From assembly GCA_944474755.1 (NCBI GenBank), contig OX104115.1, forward strand, positions 51,836,648-51,900,647: a stretch of DNA of 64,000 nt, written 5' to 3'. The stretch comes from Limnoperna fortunei. Lineage: Eukaryota; Mollusca; Bivalvia; Mytilida; Modiolidae. Below are positions 49,039-59,689 of this stretch, one piece after another. The notes beneath the pieces were generated by a model, which was given only the letters and a program-made list of their open reading frames with translations, did not search any database and had not been told where the DNA came from. Position numbers and translations under genes: made by a program. The number at the start of each line of letters is the position of its first letter. The stretch's first letter is position 1.

Positions 49039-49910
49039 ATTGTGTAATAAAGTTATTACTCCATGTATTAAATAAATCAATAAAAATATTGACTATCTAC
49101 CTAAATCACTTCGTAATAAAATTATTACCGCATGGAGGGTTATAACGGGTATATAATTATACCTGGCCTCATATATGTATAGTTAAACTAGCAATAAAAT
49201 TATTGCTTAAATAAAAATCTACTTCAACGATAAACGTGACAATAAAATTACTGACCTCTGGTTTGCCACAATAGAAAATATTGCTCTTCTTATAATGACA
49301 GCAAAAGAATTTTTTGCTCAATTTGTAATGACATCATTATAAATATCACTTGTGTTGTAACCACAGCAATAGAATTATTGCTTACTATGTCATTGCAGCA
49401 ATAGAATTATTGCTTATTATGTACCTACAGCAATAGAATTATTGCTTATTCTGTTACTACAGCAATAGAATTATTGTTAACCATGTTAACTATGTAACTA
49501 CAGCAATATAATTATTGCATATAATATAACTACGGCAATAGAATTATTGCTTATAATTTAACTACACCAATATAATTAGTGTTAACTATTTAACTACAGC
49601 AATAGAATTATTGCTTATATGTAACTACAGCAATAGAAATATTGCTTACAATGTCACTACAGCAATAGAATTATTGCTTACTAAGTAATGACAGCAATAG
49701 AATTATTGCTTACTAAGTAATGACAGCAATAGAATTATTGCTTACCAAGTAATGACAGCAATAGAATTATTGCTTACTAAGTAATGACAGCAATAGAATT
49801 ATTGCTTACTAAGTAATGACAGCAATAGAATTATTGCTTACTATGTAATGACAGCAATAGAATTATTGCCTACCAATAATGACGACAAATGAGCAGTAGA
49901 CTTACTGCTC
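49039..49910 (-). repeat. Array of short covarying palindromes in the Ngaro leader
   Basis: Sixteen units at 31-41 bp spacing (49364-49870) centre on AGCAATAGAATTATTGCT, a dyad with 7-nt arms and a 4-nt loop, in a TAATGAC...TACTAAG context. Outlying single units have changed arms that still pair: GTAATA/TATTAC at 49039 and 49113, GCAATA/TATTGC at 49191, AGCAAAA/TTTTGCT at 49300 and GAGCAGTA/TACTGCTC at 49891. Located between the SGNH and Gag ORFs, so it would lie in a 5' leader or intron of the Gag-Pol RNA. Function unknown. Confidence 0.9.
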
Positions 49911-50159
49911 CATGTAACTTATAAGAATACTTACTCAAAGTTTAATATAAAATAATGGGTTCTAACACATGTACAATGTAATGTAATCACTGCATGTGTA
50001 GACTCTCTTGAAAATTCTGAAAAATAAAGCTAATTTAATAAAATCGTGCATTTTTAAGTTGTGTGAACACATACATTACAAAAATACTAGTATACTAAAA
50101 CTTAAAATACAGAGTTACTCAACAGGAAGAAAAGTAAAAGATCTTACAATCAAAATTTT

Positions 50160-50831
50160 CTACATTAATGGATGTAATAACTCAAACATTAAAAACAATG
50201 AAAGAAATATATGTTTATACAGGTCTACAAATAAACAAAAGATTCGTACTCTGAGATGTACAGCTGCTCCCTTCATTGCGTTGTAGTATTTAAGATACCC
50301 CAGTTCATTCATATGTACACCATCACATAAAACTGGATCTTGTGATTGTTTCAAGCCTTTAAATTTCCAATAAATAATGTTCATTAAGCCTCTTTTTATT
50401 ATTTCACTTTTTAACAGCTTATTAGCCTTAATTACCAACTGATTGTAAGTGACCACTGGACAATGCCTTGTTAACATGCGTTGAATGAGTTGAAATATGT
50501 ACACTCGTTTTAATTTAAATCGACTCGCAAATGCTGAAGCAATAGATAAAAGTTTAAAGATCAGTTCTTCTACATTCTGATCATTTGCATCATTAATGTC
50601 CAAATCGTTCCCTCCTATGTGTAAAAACAATGCATTAAAATTTCCATTCAATAACAAGGTTTCCAATTTGTTGATGTCATCCGTATTATCCACACGGCCT
50701 CCGCTAATGCCATAAATATATGAACTTAAGGGTTGCACAAGATTAAAAATGTTTCGACTATTCAGGTCTCTATCACGAGTGTAGAAAAGAAATCTTTTAA
50801 CATGAGAACTTCCAAAAATAAGCAATGACAT
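50160..50831 (-). CDS. Ngaro SGNH/GDSL-type hydrolase ORF
   Basis: 223 residues from an ATG at 50831. SGNH blocks in order: GSSH (block I, Ser nucleophile, residues 7-10), GISGGRV (block II Gly, about 42-48), HIGGNDL (block III, GxND Asn, about 71-77) and CDGVHMNELGY (block V, DxxH, about 168-178). The C-terminal 35 residues are hydrophobic (FLSLFLMFELL) and may be a membrane-associating tail or readthrough. SGNH ORFs are known in some Ngaro elements (recalled), where an esterase activity is inferred. Here it is the most 5' ORF, separated from Gag by 1.1 kb containing the hairpin array. It is complete and has all catalytic residues. Confidence 0.85.
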   Translation of the reverse strand: MSLLIFGSSHVKRFLFYTRDRDLNSRNIFNLVQPLSSYIYGISGGRVDNTDDINKLETLLLNGNFNALFLHIGGNDLDINDANDQNVEELIFKLLSIASAFASRFKLKRVYIFQLIQRMLTRHCPVVTYNQLVIKANKLLKSEIIKRGLMNIIYWKFKGLKQSQDPVLCDGVHMNELGYLKYYNAMKGAAVHLRVRIFCLFVDLYKHIFLSLFLMFELLHPLM

Positions 50832-51061
50832 ATCATGCTTTTACAATGTCAATTCATTAGACACTTACTGTAAATACCAAGAAGCTAAGTCCTAACTCCT
50901 GCGAAAGTGACCGAGTGCGGAAATGTCCGTAAGTTTACAAAGTTTCGTCTCCGCCGTTCACATCATTCTATCGAACTTAAAAAGTATATACACATAACAT
51001 CAAAGTGTTCTAAAATTAAATGCTATTGTCACACACAATATAACTCACTCGATCGTTAATA

Positions 51062-51297
51062 AAATGAAATAGATTCCTGATTACAAAAGAAAATTTTTGC
51101 ATCCAAAATGGCGGAATTGAGAAAGTGACGCTGACCACCCAAATTGGCTGTTCCATCAATTAGGCACTGGCTATTACTTTGTATACGGTGGCTGTTACAA
51201 TAATTAGCATTAGCTATTAAATAAATTCAACCATGGCTATTCTGATTAAAACTTAGGCTGGAATGTGCATAAAATTTTTTATACATATAAAATTCAT
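51062..51297 (-). repeat. Ngaro 5' terminal direct repeat
   Basis: Identical partner of 44251-44486. Just inside, 50840-51060 is the element's leader and carries no ORF. Confidence 0.9.
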
Positions 51298-51353
51298 ATA
51301 CCTATCGTTCTTTCTGTCTTATGATAAAAGCTCTTTCAACATTTCTCCTGCAG

Positions 51354-51457
51354 ATTGACCAATCTGGGTCTTCAAATTATGTGGTATTAGAAGGTGATGA
51401 GTTGGAAATTCCAGTTGAATTAACTATGCCTTTGACATGTGCGTGGCCAAAGAACGC
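51354..51457 (+). CDS. VWDE-like exon E1
   Basis: Acceptor TTTCTCCTGCAG, donor GTAAGT, ends phase 2. Encodes GSSNYVVLEGDELEIPVEL and ends TCAWPKNA. Same as left-arm 32911-32808. It begins 57 bp after the Ngaro element, and no upstream exon is found on this side. Confidence 0.75.
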
Positions 51458-51716
51458 GTAAGTATATTACTCTAGTGTTTAGTTTGATTTCGCTTTTACA
51501 CCAGTCCAAAAAGGTAGTAGACACAGAGTGGGCAAAAGGTTTAGTTGTCTCTCCTGCCAAAATGTTCATTTATACAGAATACGGTTGTTGTGTACAGCAG
51601 TTGATATTTTAAATCATTTGCCGACATATTCGAAATTGTATCGTTCTGCTTTGCTGCGAACTATAATGGGTTATGTGTGCGTCTTGTTCCAACCTTTCGT
51701 GCTCAATATAGCTCGA

Positions 51717-51717
<1 letters not shown>

Positions 51718-51804
<87 letters not shown>

Positions 51805-51856
51805 CTCTGTCTGTCTGTCTGGCTGGCTGGCTGGCTAGCTGGCTGGCTGGCTTGCT
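51718..51856. repeat. Compound microsatellite (TCTA)n-(TGTC)n-(TGGC)n
   Basis: Right-arm mirror of 32364-32547 with fewer tetranucleotide units, as expected for replication slippage or collapsed reads. Confidence 0.9.
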
Positions 51857-52217
51857 GTAGTTTACAGAATAGCCATAAACGTTGAATAATCTGACATGTC
51901 TTTATGGCATTACAATCATACGAGAGTTTAATGATATTACTATTTATAACGATGTGGTCTTACATAGGCACTGACAATTTGTTTCGAAGATTTTAATCTG
52001 CCTTATCTTTGTAAACTAGATGCGAAAAGACTCAGAAAAAGTTAATGAACAACTAATTAAATTCTTTTAACATATTAATACTCTGTTTTTGTTAATTCGA
52101 ATACTTCTAAAACTCACAGGATAAAAAGTTCTTCAAAACATGTAACCTATGTTTAATTAGAAGTTACTAAAATTAACTTATGGAACAACTCTCGTCATAT
52201 ATTATATTTTTTTGCAG

Positions 52218-52541
52218 TTCAGCGGTTATAATAAACAAAATTAAAACATACAGTTGTCTTCTAGTACTCGTTAATGGGATTCCGTCTTACCAGAAAGAAA
52301 ACGTTCCATGCGTAAATGAATTTCAAAAGACGGCATTATCTTCAAAATGGAAACATGCGGTGTAAAATTTTCCTATGCTAACTGGAAAGAAAAGCAAATT
52401 GTAAACATAACAGGCCAGTCTGATCAGCTAGTCAACATTGAAGACAGGATTGTGTTCTTACGGCTTTACAACGCAGATAGAGTGATACCGGCTGTACCAG
52501 AATTATCCTATTGGAGTAATATAAACCTACCAGATATCAAG
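52218..52541 (+). pseudogene. VWDE-like exon E2 with 1-nt deletion
   Basis: Acceptor TTTTTTTGCAG, donor AAG|GTTCTA. 324 nt against 325 in the left-arm copy. The missing base is a G at about 52319 (GTAAATGAATTTC here, GTAAATGGAATTTC on the left), which breaks the frame after VPCVN. Downstream of the shift the original frame continues open (METCGVKFSYANWKEK and onward) to the donor. A homopolymer-adjacent single-base loss is also a typical long-read error. Confidence 0.75.
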
Positions 52542-52884
52542 GTTCTATTCTTTATATTAACTGGCACCAAGGTTTTTCTTTACAACTACTATCGTTACTA
52601 GTTTCTGGCAGGAATGCTATTTAAGAAGTATATAAATAAGGCTGACGTGACCCTGTGTAAAAGTAGTCACAGAAAGTAAACTTCCAGTTGACGATTTTAA
52701 TAAACAACAACCTCTATCGTAATGACGAGAATGTTATTATTATTTTATATCAATAGAATGTAAAACACTGACCTAAAAACGCGGTAATAAAGTATACTGG
52801 CAGTACACTAAAAAGGCATCGTTTTTGTCGGTATCTATATTATTTTTAATCCGTTCTAAACAAGCATTTTTAGTATTTAAGCCT

Positions 52885-53885
52885 GTACCTGACACGGGAA
52901 AATTAATTCGTGCGCACGAGTTTGAAAATTGAGCGCACGGTTTTCAAATCTTGATCAAGCGAGTTTCAAATATTGTGCGCATGAATTATTAACTTATTCG
53001 CACGAGTTACTAACTTGAGCGCAAGATTTTCAAATCTTGAGTGCACGAGGTACTAAATAGTGCACAAGAGTTACTGTCTTGTGATCACGATTTCTAAATC
53101 GCTTTGATTCCGCCAAAGACTTATGCTGTGCATCCGACGCCGTACATTAAAAATTTCAAGAATCTTCTCATCGGAAACCACAAAACCAATCTATTTGACT
53201 AAAGCTTTGCAGGAATTATATATGACATGTTAGCAACAAACGATCTTATTTTTTATTCAATCCAATAAAAACAAAACCTTTTTTACTAAAAATAGGACAC
53301 AAGGTAAAATCACCTAAAATGGCTTATATCTCAGAAAATCTAACAGATAGGAAAAATCTTATGTATCCCATGGGAGTTCTTTTAGTAGCTATGGCCCTTT
53401 AAAGGTAAACAAATTAGTTTCTTATATTTTTGCCCTATAAAAAGAAAACTATTGAAGATATAGGAAAGCTGTTGCTTTCTTAAACCTTGAGCTCATTAAG
53501 CACTTTAATGGTCTCTATTGGGTTGAAGTTGTCAGATGACCCCTTATAGCATTTATACCCTTTAAAGGTTAACAATCACGTTGTTAATGTTTTTGCCGTA
53601 TCAAATGAAAGCTATTGCACATATAGAAAAGCTGTGGCTTGCTTAAATGTTCAGCTCAAGAAGCTGTACCAAAGCCTACATAGGGTCGAAATCGTCAGAT
53701 GATCCATTTTATAAAGTATGCCCTTTAAAATGTCAAAAATCGGGTCATTTAGATTATAAACTCAAGCAAGCAATTTAGTAACTCGTGTGCACAAGATTTG
53801 AAACGTGCGTTCAAGTTAGTAACTCGTGCGCACAAGATTTGTAACTCGTGCGCTCAAGTTATAAATTATTGTCCGTGACACGTGT
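52885..53885. mobile_element. About 1-kb element with repeated CGTGCGCACGAG-like subterminal motifs
   Basis: Both ends carry clusters of GTGCGCACGAG/TTGAGCGCAAG words (52914-53085 and 53765-53860), and the outer edges CCTGACACGGGAAAATTAAT and ATAAATTATTGTCCGTGACA are mirrored. The interior holds two tandem units of about 170 bp (GTCAGATGACC ... TATACCCTTTAAAG). No transposase. It sits in the intron E2-E3, 84 bp beyond the end of the giant inverted duplication. Confidence 0.55.
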
Positions 53886-54007
53886 GGGCTTCCATACGTT
53901 TATAAAATTTTATTATATTTGGACCAAATATCCTTTATAACAATGTTAAGTGTACACGTTTAAATAGATTAATTTGTTCACATATGTTATTTTATATTGC
54001 CATTTAG

Positions 54008-55661
54008 GTAGTAGTAAAAGACAAAGATGTCGTTACCTTGGGTACAAGTTGTTATTCGTATAATGATCCACACATGAAAACGTTTGATGGAAGGTACGTG
54101 AAACTAATTATATTGTTATTATCAAAGTAAATAAGATTACACTTTTTAGCAGCTATAATGAACTTACTCTTTTGACATCAAAAGTGGTTTTGATTGTGCA
54201 AGAAGCATTGAACACTCCAACAACGTTATCTACTATAGTCCTGGATCAGGCTTTCTGTATTATCAGAAACATAGCAAAAAAAAAACCGACCGAACAACAA
54301 GAGCCAAAACTCAAGGGATAGTTACAAATCCGGATAAAGACAAACGCAACACAAAAACCGAAAACAAAAAAAACAAAAAAAGGGGAGTAACCCGAACCCA
54401 ATAAAATGGGTACACTCAGCTGCTCCGGACGAATAACCAGGTCCTTCCAATAATAGCAAGCCTAGGGAAAAGTCAAATCCATGAATAGGAAAACTAACTA
54501 TAACTCAGCGAAAATGTCAAATCGTACCATAACGATCAGTTAAGTCATGGTGACGACCATAGAACTGGAGAGATATCATCAACCTAGGTACAACAAACCC
54601 TTGTTTGAATAGTTTAGCAGTCAACAGCAGTGATCGGTCTAGAAATCGGAATACTGATCGCAGGATCTAGAATAACGTATAAGTTGTGAAATGTGCACAC
54701 CATGAGCTGAAGCTGCTGACAAACATCTTATAAGAGGGCCTACTAAGGACACGTTGGGAAGTCCTGTAGTTGTAGCACTGGAGCCCTTTAAAGATGGTCG
54801 AAGTGTTACTTAGGATAAATACTACGTTTTGTAATCTTTTCAACCTTGTTACTAAAAACATTAAGCTGAAAGACGCGTTTAAAACATAATTCTTATAGTA
54901 CATTTGTCGTTTACTTAAAAAATATGAAAAAACTATATCTGTTACAAAAACTGTTAATTTGTTAATAACTTGTTTGACAAAACATTCGTAAATAATGATG
55001 TGCCGAGAAAGTTCTGTTATACAAAAGACAAATTTATTTCGAAGCAAACTAATGTGTTGTTCTTGAAATTAATGTGTTGTACTCATACAATGTAAACTGT
55101 GCTTGTTTGTGTGTTAACATTAAAAACAAAATTACTGTACCATTAATTTGTGTTTAATTGATGTGAAGAGATTCTGCGTTTTCGATCTTTGACGGGTTTT
55201 GTTTTTAAAAATTTTTCCGGTTACTCCCACGTATCGATTTTTTAATAATTATTGACGTTTAAAATAGGGGCCTCGGTGGCCGAGTGGTTAAGGTAGTTCG
55301 TCTGATCACGTGGTCAACACTGAGGTTGCGGGTTCGAGTCTCACTGCGGGCAGGGTGTATTAGACTCTAATCTTAATTGACAAGGATTGCCAGTTTTCCT
55401 AACGCTGGTTTGGGGGTTTCTCCGGGTACTCCGGCTTCCTCCCCCATTAAAAACTGGACGCCATGATATAGCTGAAAAATTGCTGAAAGTGGCGTTAAAC
55501 AATATTCAAACAAACAAACAAACGTTTAAAATAAGCTATATTGTAGGTATTGGGAGCTACAGATTTACAATGGTCTTACAGAAGGAGAATACATTATGTA
55601 CAAACATAAGCGTCTACCACTTCAGGTAACGTATTGTTCCAAATTAGCACTTCTTATAAGA

Positions 55662-55693
<32 letters not shown>

Positions 55694-57562
55694 ATACAAT
55701 ATCGGTTAATGGGTCGCACAAAGTTTATAGTGACATTTTCATCATGTCAATAAAAATGTTAGCTGTACCATGGTGTCTCGATTTTATCATTAAGAAGCTG
55801 GTGTACCCAGTGAAAGCGATCTACCTCTGCAACAAAACTGGCAATTCTTGTTAATTAAAGCCTGTTCTTTTAAAGCCTGATTCCAGGATATCTTGCTCGA
55901 ACTCACATACAAATATTAGCAGGACGATAATAAATAGAAAATTACAAATTACCTTGACCACTAGACCTTTTACAGAACAAAAACAAACTTGATACAGCAT
56001 TGACGATGTAAAATACAGCATTATATTTGGTCTAATTAAAATTAAATCTTTTCACTAACTCCCCCTTTTTGTTATTTTCGCTGTGAATATCTAACAACAT
56101 CCCATTTCATGGCATCTCAGAGTGAACTTATGTATAGACCAATCAAAAATTGTATTCACCAACCTTTAATGTTGGGAAATTCCCTGTTATTGATCAAAAT
56201 CTCTCTGGCATTATTTTACCTTTGTCATAACTAAACACCAAGTTAAGATAAAAGCTTAAGTTTGATTGGTTAATTTTTTAGGGAATACCCAAACTTTTCC
56301 TTTGATAATATTTACAACAAAAGTTTAATCTGAGATGACCTGTAATGAAATGTTGTTAGATTTTCACAGCGACAATAACAAAAAAAAAGAGTAGGTAGTG
56401 AAAGATTTAATTATAACCATTTTATTGGTTTAACGGTATCGTTATGACCAGAGAGGACAGATGTTCTAAGCCAAATCTAAATAATTTGATTTTACTATTT
56501 TTATAGTGATGTAACGATTTTAAAAAGCAGCAAAAAATGTAATGTATTTTAGAAGTCAAATAAAGATTTGGTATTGTTATCTGTTTTTTTCAAACACATA
56601 ATCACGATTTGTCTTGACAAAACGCGCGTCTGGCGTAGTAATTTTAATTAACCTTGATATCTTTGATGGCATTTTATATTAATGACAATAAATATTCATT
56701 AAATGATAAATAAAGAAAATCAAAAAGCGACAAAAGAGGTCATACTTCAACAAGCTGGATGAAAACGAAATAAATACATTAATATTATTCCAGATCAATG
56801 CCTACTTTAAAAGCTGTTGGGGAACAGTCCTATGTAATTGTGGAATTGCAGTAAGAAGTGCTAATAGCATCTTCGTTGCCAATTTTTGCGAAACTTCATA
56901 CAAAGGAGAAAGAAGAGTTAACCGTTATATGACACAAAGATTATGTGATGATCAAAGTTTAATTATAGAAAAAACCAGCACATCGTATACGGTAAATCAC
57001 TAATGCATTAACTAAGTGAGGAGAGCTATTCGTTCAACCAAAAAAACTGACATTCATTAAATTGAATCATTAGCATCAATACATGACATTTCTTCAAAGT
57101 ATACTTAAAACTTGAAATTAATGATCAATGAAAAACTTTTTGGATTTGTGCTAGGATAAAAGGAACCTCTATTCACTATATGTGAATTAGTTTGTGTGGA
57201 AGTATACTTTTGAAAATGTATGTATGGTTTATTTTGAAAACAGAACTGCAAAATGAAACAATACAGTGATCAAATTTTAATACAGAATTTTTTACATAAC
57301 AAATATATTTCTATATAAATGGATAGAAATATTACAACACATGATTTTTAACTTTGCAGATAACTTTGCCGACAGGAACAAAAGTAACGTTTAGCTATGG
57401 ATCTGAGTGGATAGATGGAATTCAAGTTATTCCATCAATATTAGATGCTAGTTTGACTACAGGTCTGTGTGGTATTTACAATGGGAATTCGAACGATGAT
57501 TTTATGCCAAGAGAAAGTTCGGTTGCAGTGTCATCGGAAGTAATTTTTGCTGAATCATGGCA
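54008..57562 (+). CDS. VWDE-like exons E3-E6: von Willebrand type D domain
   Basis: E3 54008-54093 (VTLGTSCYSYNDPHMKTFDG, phase 2 end), E4 55547-55625 (YWELQIYNGLTEGEYIMYKH), E5 56794-56991 (YFKSCWGTVLCNCGIAVRSA to CDDQSLIIEKTS) and E6 57360-57562 (ITLPTGTKVTFSYGSEWIDG to LTTGLCGIYNGNSNDDF, then AESW). These give the hallmarks of a vWD domain: the DPHxxTFDG start, an internal C-x-C pair and the GLCGxYNGNxxDDF end. In this family the domain supports extracellular matrix or mucus-type assembly (family knowledge). Every junction preserves the frame and no lesion is seen. A SINE (55267) lies in the intron E3-E4. Confidence 0.85.
54270..54660. repeat. Possible dispersed repeat in intron E3-E4
   Basis: Less AT-rich than its surroundings, with a purine-rich AAAACCGAAAACAAAAAAAA tract, GGGGAGTAACCCGAACCCAA and TGGTGACGACCATAGAACTG. 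It looks like inserted repeat sequence, but no second copy is in the window. The 126-codon minus-strand frame at 54667-55047 has no domain. Confidence 0.3.
55267..55524 (+). mobile_element. tRNA-derived SINE, best-preserved copy
   Basis: Head GGCCTCGGTGGCCGAGTGG (A-box) and GCGGGTTCGAGTCTCACTGC (B-box) resemble a Ser/Leu-type tRNA. The body CAAGGATTGCCAGTTTTCCT, CTCCGGCTTCCTCCCCC and AAAACTGGACGCCATGATAT ends with GCTGAAAGTGGCGTTAAACA and (CAAA)n. It lies about 20 bp upstream of the E4 acceptor. A (AAT)n tract at 55664-55692 follows E4. Confidence 0.85.
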
Positions 57563-58110
57563 GTAAGTTTAAAACAGAAAAAATAACTAGCATGTGTTTA
57601 TTTTTTAGGTTTTGTTTGAAGTTGTCAAAACTAATTTGAATTGTATTAATCTATACACAAGTGTAATACATACTTTGTAGGAATGTATGAAAGCACATAA
57701 ACAAATAGTTTGCAATTAAAAAGTTTGCCCATAGTGTACAGTTATAATTACAATGTTGTGGTATCGTTACTAAGAATACTAATTTGTATGGTTCGGAGCT
57801 GCCAGAGAAATAATAAATAAACGCATATTAAAATGTTACATATTGCTTTAAGGCATCTACAATGTACCAAATTATTGTGTATGAGCTAAATACTTAATTA
57901 TTTCTGCAGTAAATATTGTTTTTAATATGTTAGTAAACATATCTTTAACATAAGTGCCACAGACGTAATATTACGATGGACAAATTATTGGGGTTTTTGA
58001 AATTCTAATAACTTAAACAACTAATCGAAATGTTGTCAAACATATAAATTCGTCTTAGATATTTCGATTTTACTGTGCAAAACAGCTACAATTCTCTTTG
58101 CAAATTACAG

Positions 58111-58408
58111 GGTTAAAGGTACATTTGCAGACGATACGTTGTTTGATCCAGATGGTAAAATTAAGCAAACAGAATACTTCGGTCAGCAATACTGCAGTTG
58201 TGTAGCTCCAAATAACACTTATCCCCATGGAAGCCCTAATTTTAATTGCGCACTAACAGCAGCAATGGAGCCTTGCCGAAAAACAAAAACAACAGAAGGT
58301 GTGTTTACGGCGTCATGTACAACACGAGCAAAAAGATCTACAGAATTGTCTGTTGATGAAGAACCACCTTCGTTTCCAATAACTGTCAACAATTCGTTAC
58401 CGAGACTG
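58111..58408 (+). CDS. VWDE-like exon E7 with furin-like site
   Basis: Joins E6 in phase 2 to give SWQVKGTFADDTLFDPDG, then QYCSCVAPNN, a Cys-containing stretch and TTRAKRSTELSVDEEPPSFP. RAKR followed by Ser is a furin-type cleavage consensus. Donor CTG|GTAAAT. Intact. Confidence 0.8.
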
Positions 58409-58696
58409 GTAAATTAGTATATATTTCCATGCATTCCTTATTTTGATTAATTTTTTAATAGAATGTGAGCTCTCTTTATTTTGATAAATATTATCAAAAC
58501 ATTCTATTTTATTTTAAATAAAGACATTTTCACGGCCAAAATAATATTTTATACTATATGCATAAGTTTTTCCTAACTAGTTCAGGTACGTTAATGACAA
58601 AAATTGCACAAACAAAAAGGAACAAAATATATAGCAATACGTCTTTACATCTACATCTGTACTTCAACTTTACATTTAAAAATATTTAAATCTTAG

Positions 58697-58852
58697 ATTG
58701 TAGAAAAATGGGAACACGGATGAACGGAGCAATTAGCGAGAGAACACTGCATTACAAAATTTACAAGTGCTCCAGCTTACAATGTATGTGCAGAGCATGT
58801 ACCATTTATAGATACAACCCCGTATATAAAGGGCTGTATTGCTGACATTAAG
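58697..58852 (+). pseudogene. VWDE-like exon E8 with in-frame TGA
   Basis: Acceptor AAATCTTAG, phase 0, 156 nt, donor AAG|GTATTT. The frame reads IVEKWEHG, then TGA at 58721-58723, then TEQLAREHCITKFTSAPAYN to KGCIADIK. A Trp (TGG) is the likely ancestral residue at the stop. Other frames or the alternative acceptor ATTGTAG give no better reading. Confidence 0.75.
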
Positions 58853-59303
58853 GTATTTTTAGAGAACTACTTTCTCTTAAATTTCTTTATATTAAAAATA
58901 CTTGCAATTGTTATTTTGAATGTTCTTAATTTACGGGATTCAGACATCATGGAAACCTGAAACACAAATAATCTTTACATGACTTATGGTTCTATAATAC
59001 ACGCAGCAACAGATCCAAATATGCGTAGAATCCTGTAAATGATACTATAAATTAGACTTTGCATACATAGAAAATACCACCCATTTTTCTCTTTAAAAAA
59101 TAACATTATTTATCGCGTTTCTTGCTAGCAATCTTCAAGTAAACAGGCGATAAAAACAGTACTGAAAAACGATTAAATGGGTAAATTCTGAATATATAAG
59201 ATTTTTGTAAAATATGGCATATAGCTTAGATTTTACTAATGGTTGTTAATGTACTGTTTTATATGCATGAACAATTAAAACTATAAACCATTAATATTTA
59301 CAG

Positions 59304-59499
59304 TCAACAGGAGGAGACTTTTGGTTGAAAGTAACCATAAAAAACTATGCTAGCGCATGTCTTCAAATGGAAAGTAAAATGGAAAGTTTGGCTGTCACAA
59401 ACAGTACCAATTCCACAGGTTTCGAGAAATCAGTTTTGTCAATAATTCAACAATCAACATGTCCTGAAAACTGCTCTGGCAACGGAATATGTTTTAAAG
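59304..59499 (+). CDS. VWDE-like exon E9, start of an EGF module
   Basis: Acceptor TTTACAG, donor AAAG|GTATGT, phase 1 end. Encodes STGGDFWLKVTIKNYASACL, a Ser/Thr-rich stretch with N-glycosylation sequons (NSTNSTG), and CPENCSGNGICFK, the first half of an EGF domain completed in E10 across a 2.1-kb intron. Confidence 0.8.
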
Positions 59500-59689
59500 G
59501 TATGTTGCATGGCTCACGGTTTTACTTTTATTATAATTTAAATAAGCGGGACACAGTACCATAATAATAATAAAACAAGCCATGAAACAGATGTCAAGTA
59601 AGCAACACAAATCACGATAAACATTGTTTGAAGGTCACTATTATGGACGCATATAGTTCGAATAGGAAATTACAAGGAATATGGAACGA

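Larger units (their letters stand above)
44251..51297 (-). mobile_element. Complete Ngaro-type (DIRS-order) retrotransposon
   Basis: A 7047-bp element flanked by identical 236-bp direct repeats (44251-44486 and 51062-51297). On the minus strand, 5' to 3': terminal repeat, SGNH-hydrolase ORF (50831-50160), hairpin array (49910-49039), Gag-like ORF (48986-47913), RT/RNase H ORF (48064-46328), tyrosine recombinase ORF (about 46410-45399), three copies of a 28-bp motif (45312-45011), terminal repeat. There is no DDE integrase, protease or LTR-type TG...CA end, and no target duplication is visible, as expected for YR retroelements (family knowledge). All four ORFs are uninterrupted and the repeats are identical, so the copy is probably young and possibly competent. 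The extra inner B1/B2 repeats usual for Ngaro were not found by eye. Confidence 0.9.
51298..52801 (-). repeat. Giant inverted duplication, right outer arm
   Basis: Mirror of 31427-32969. Differences seen: shorter TCTA microsatellite, one deleted G in exon E2 and a few substitutions. Homology ends at AGTATACTGGCA (52801). Confidence 0.9.

Noticed and set aside
49364..49870. CRISPR-like appearance of evenly spaced repeats
   Set aside because: The spacers are near-identical and the genome is eukaryotic; it is a minisatellite of palindromes within a retrotransposon.
50008..50286. 92-codon plus-strand frame
   Set aside because: Antisense shadow of the SGNH ORF and its 3' flank.
44251..51297. Ordinary LTR retrotransposon
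   Set aside because: No DDE integrase or protease; a tyrosine recombinase and DIRS-type RT/RNase H are present and the terminal repeats lack TG...CA ends.
54667..55047. 126-codon minus-strand frame in intron E3-E4
   Set aside because: No domain, no splice context; AT-rich intron or repeat sequence.
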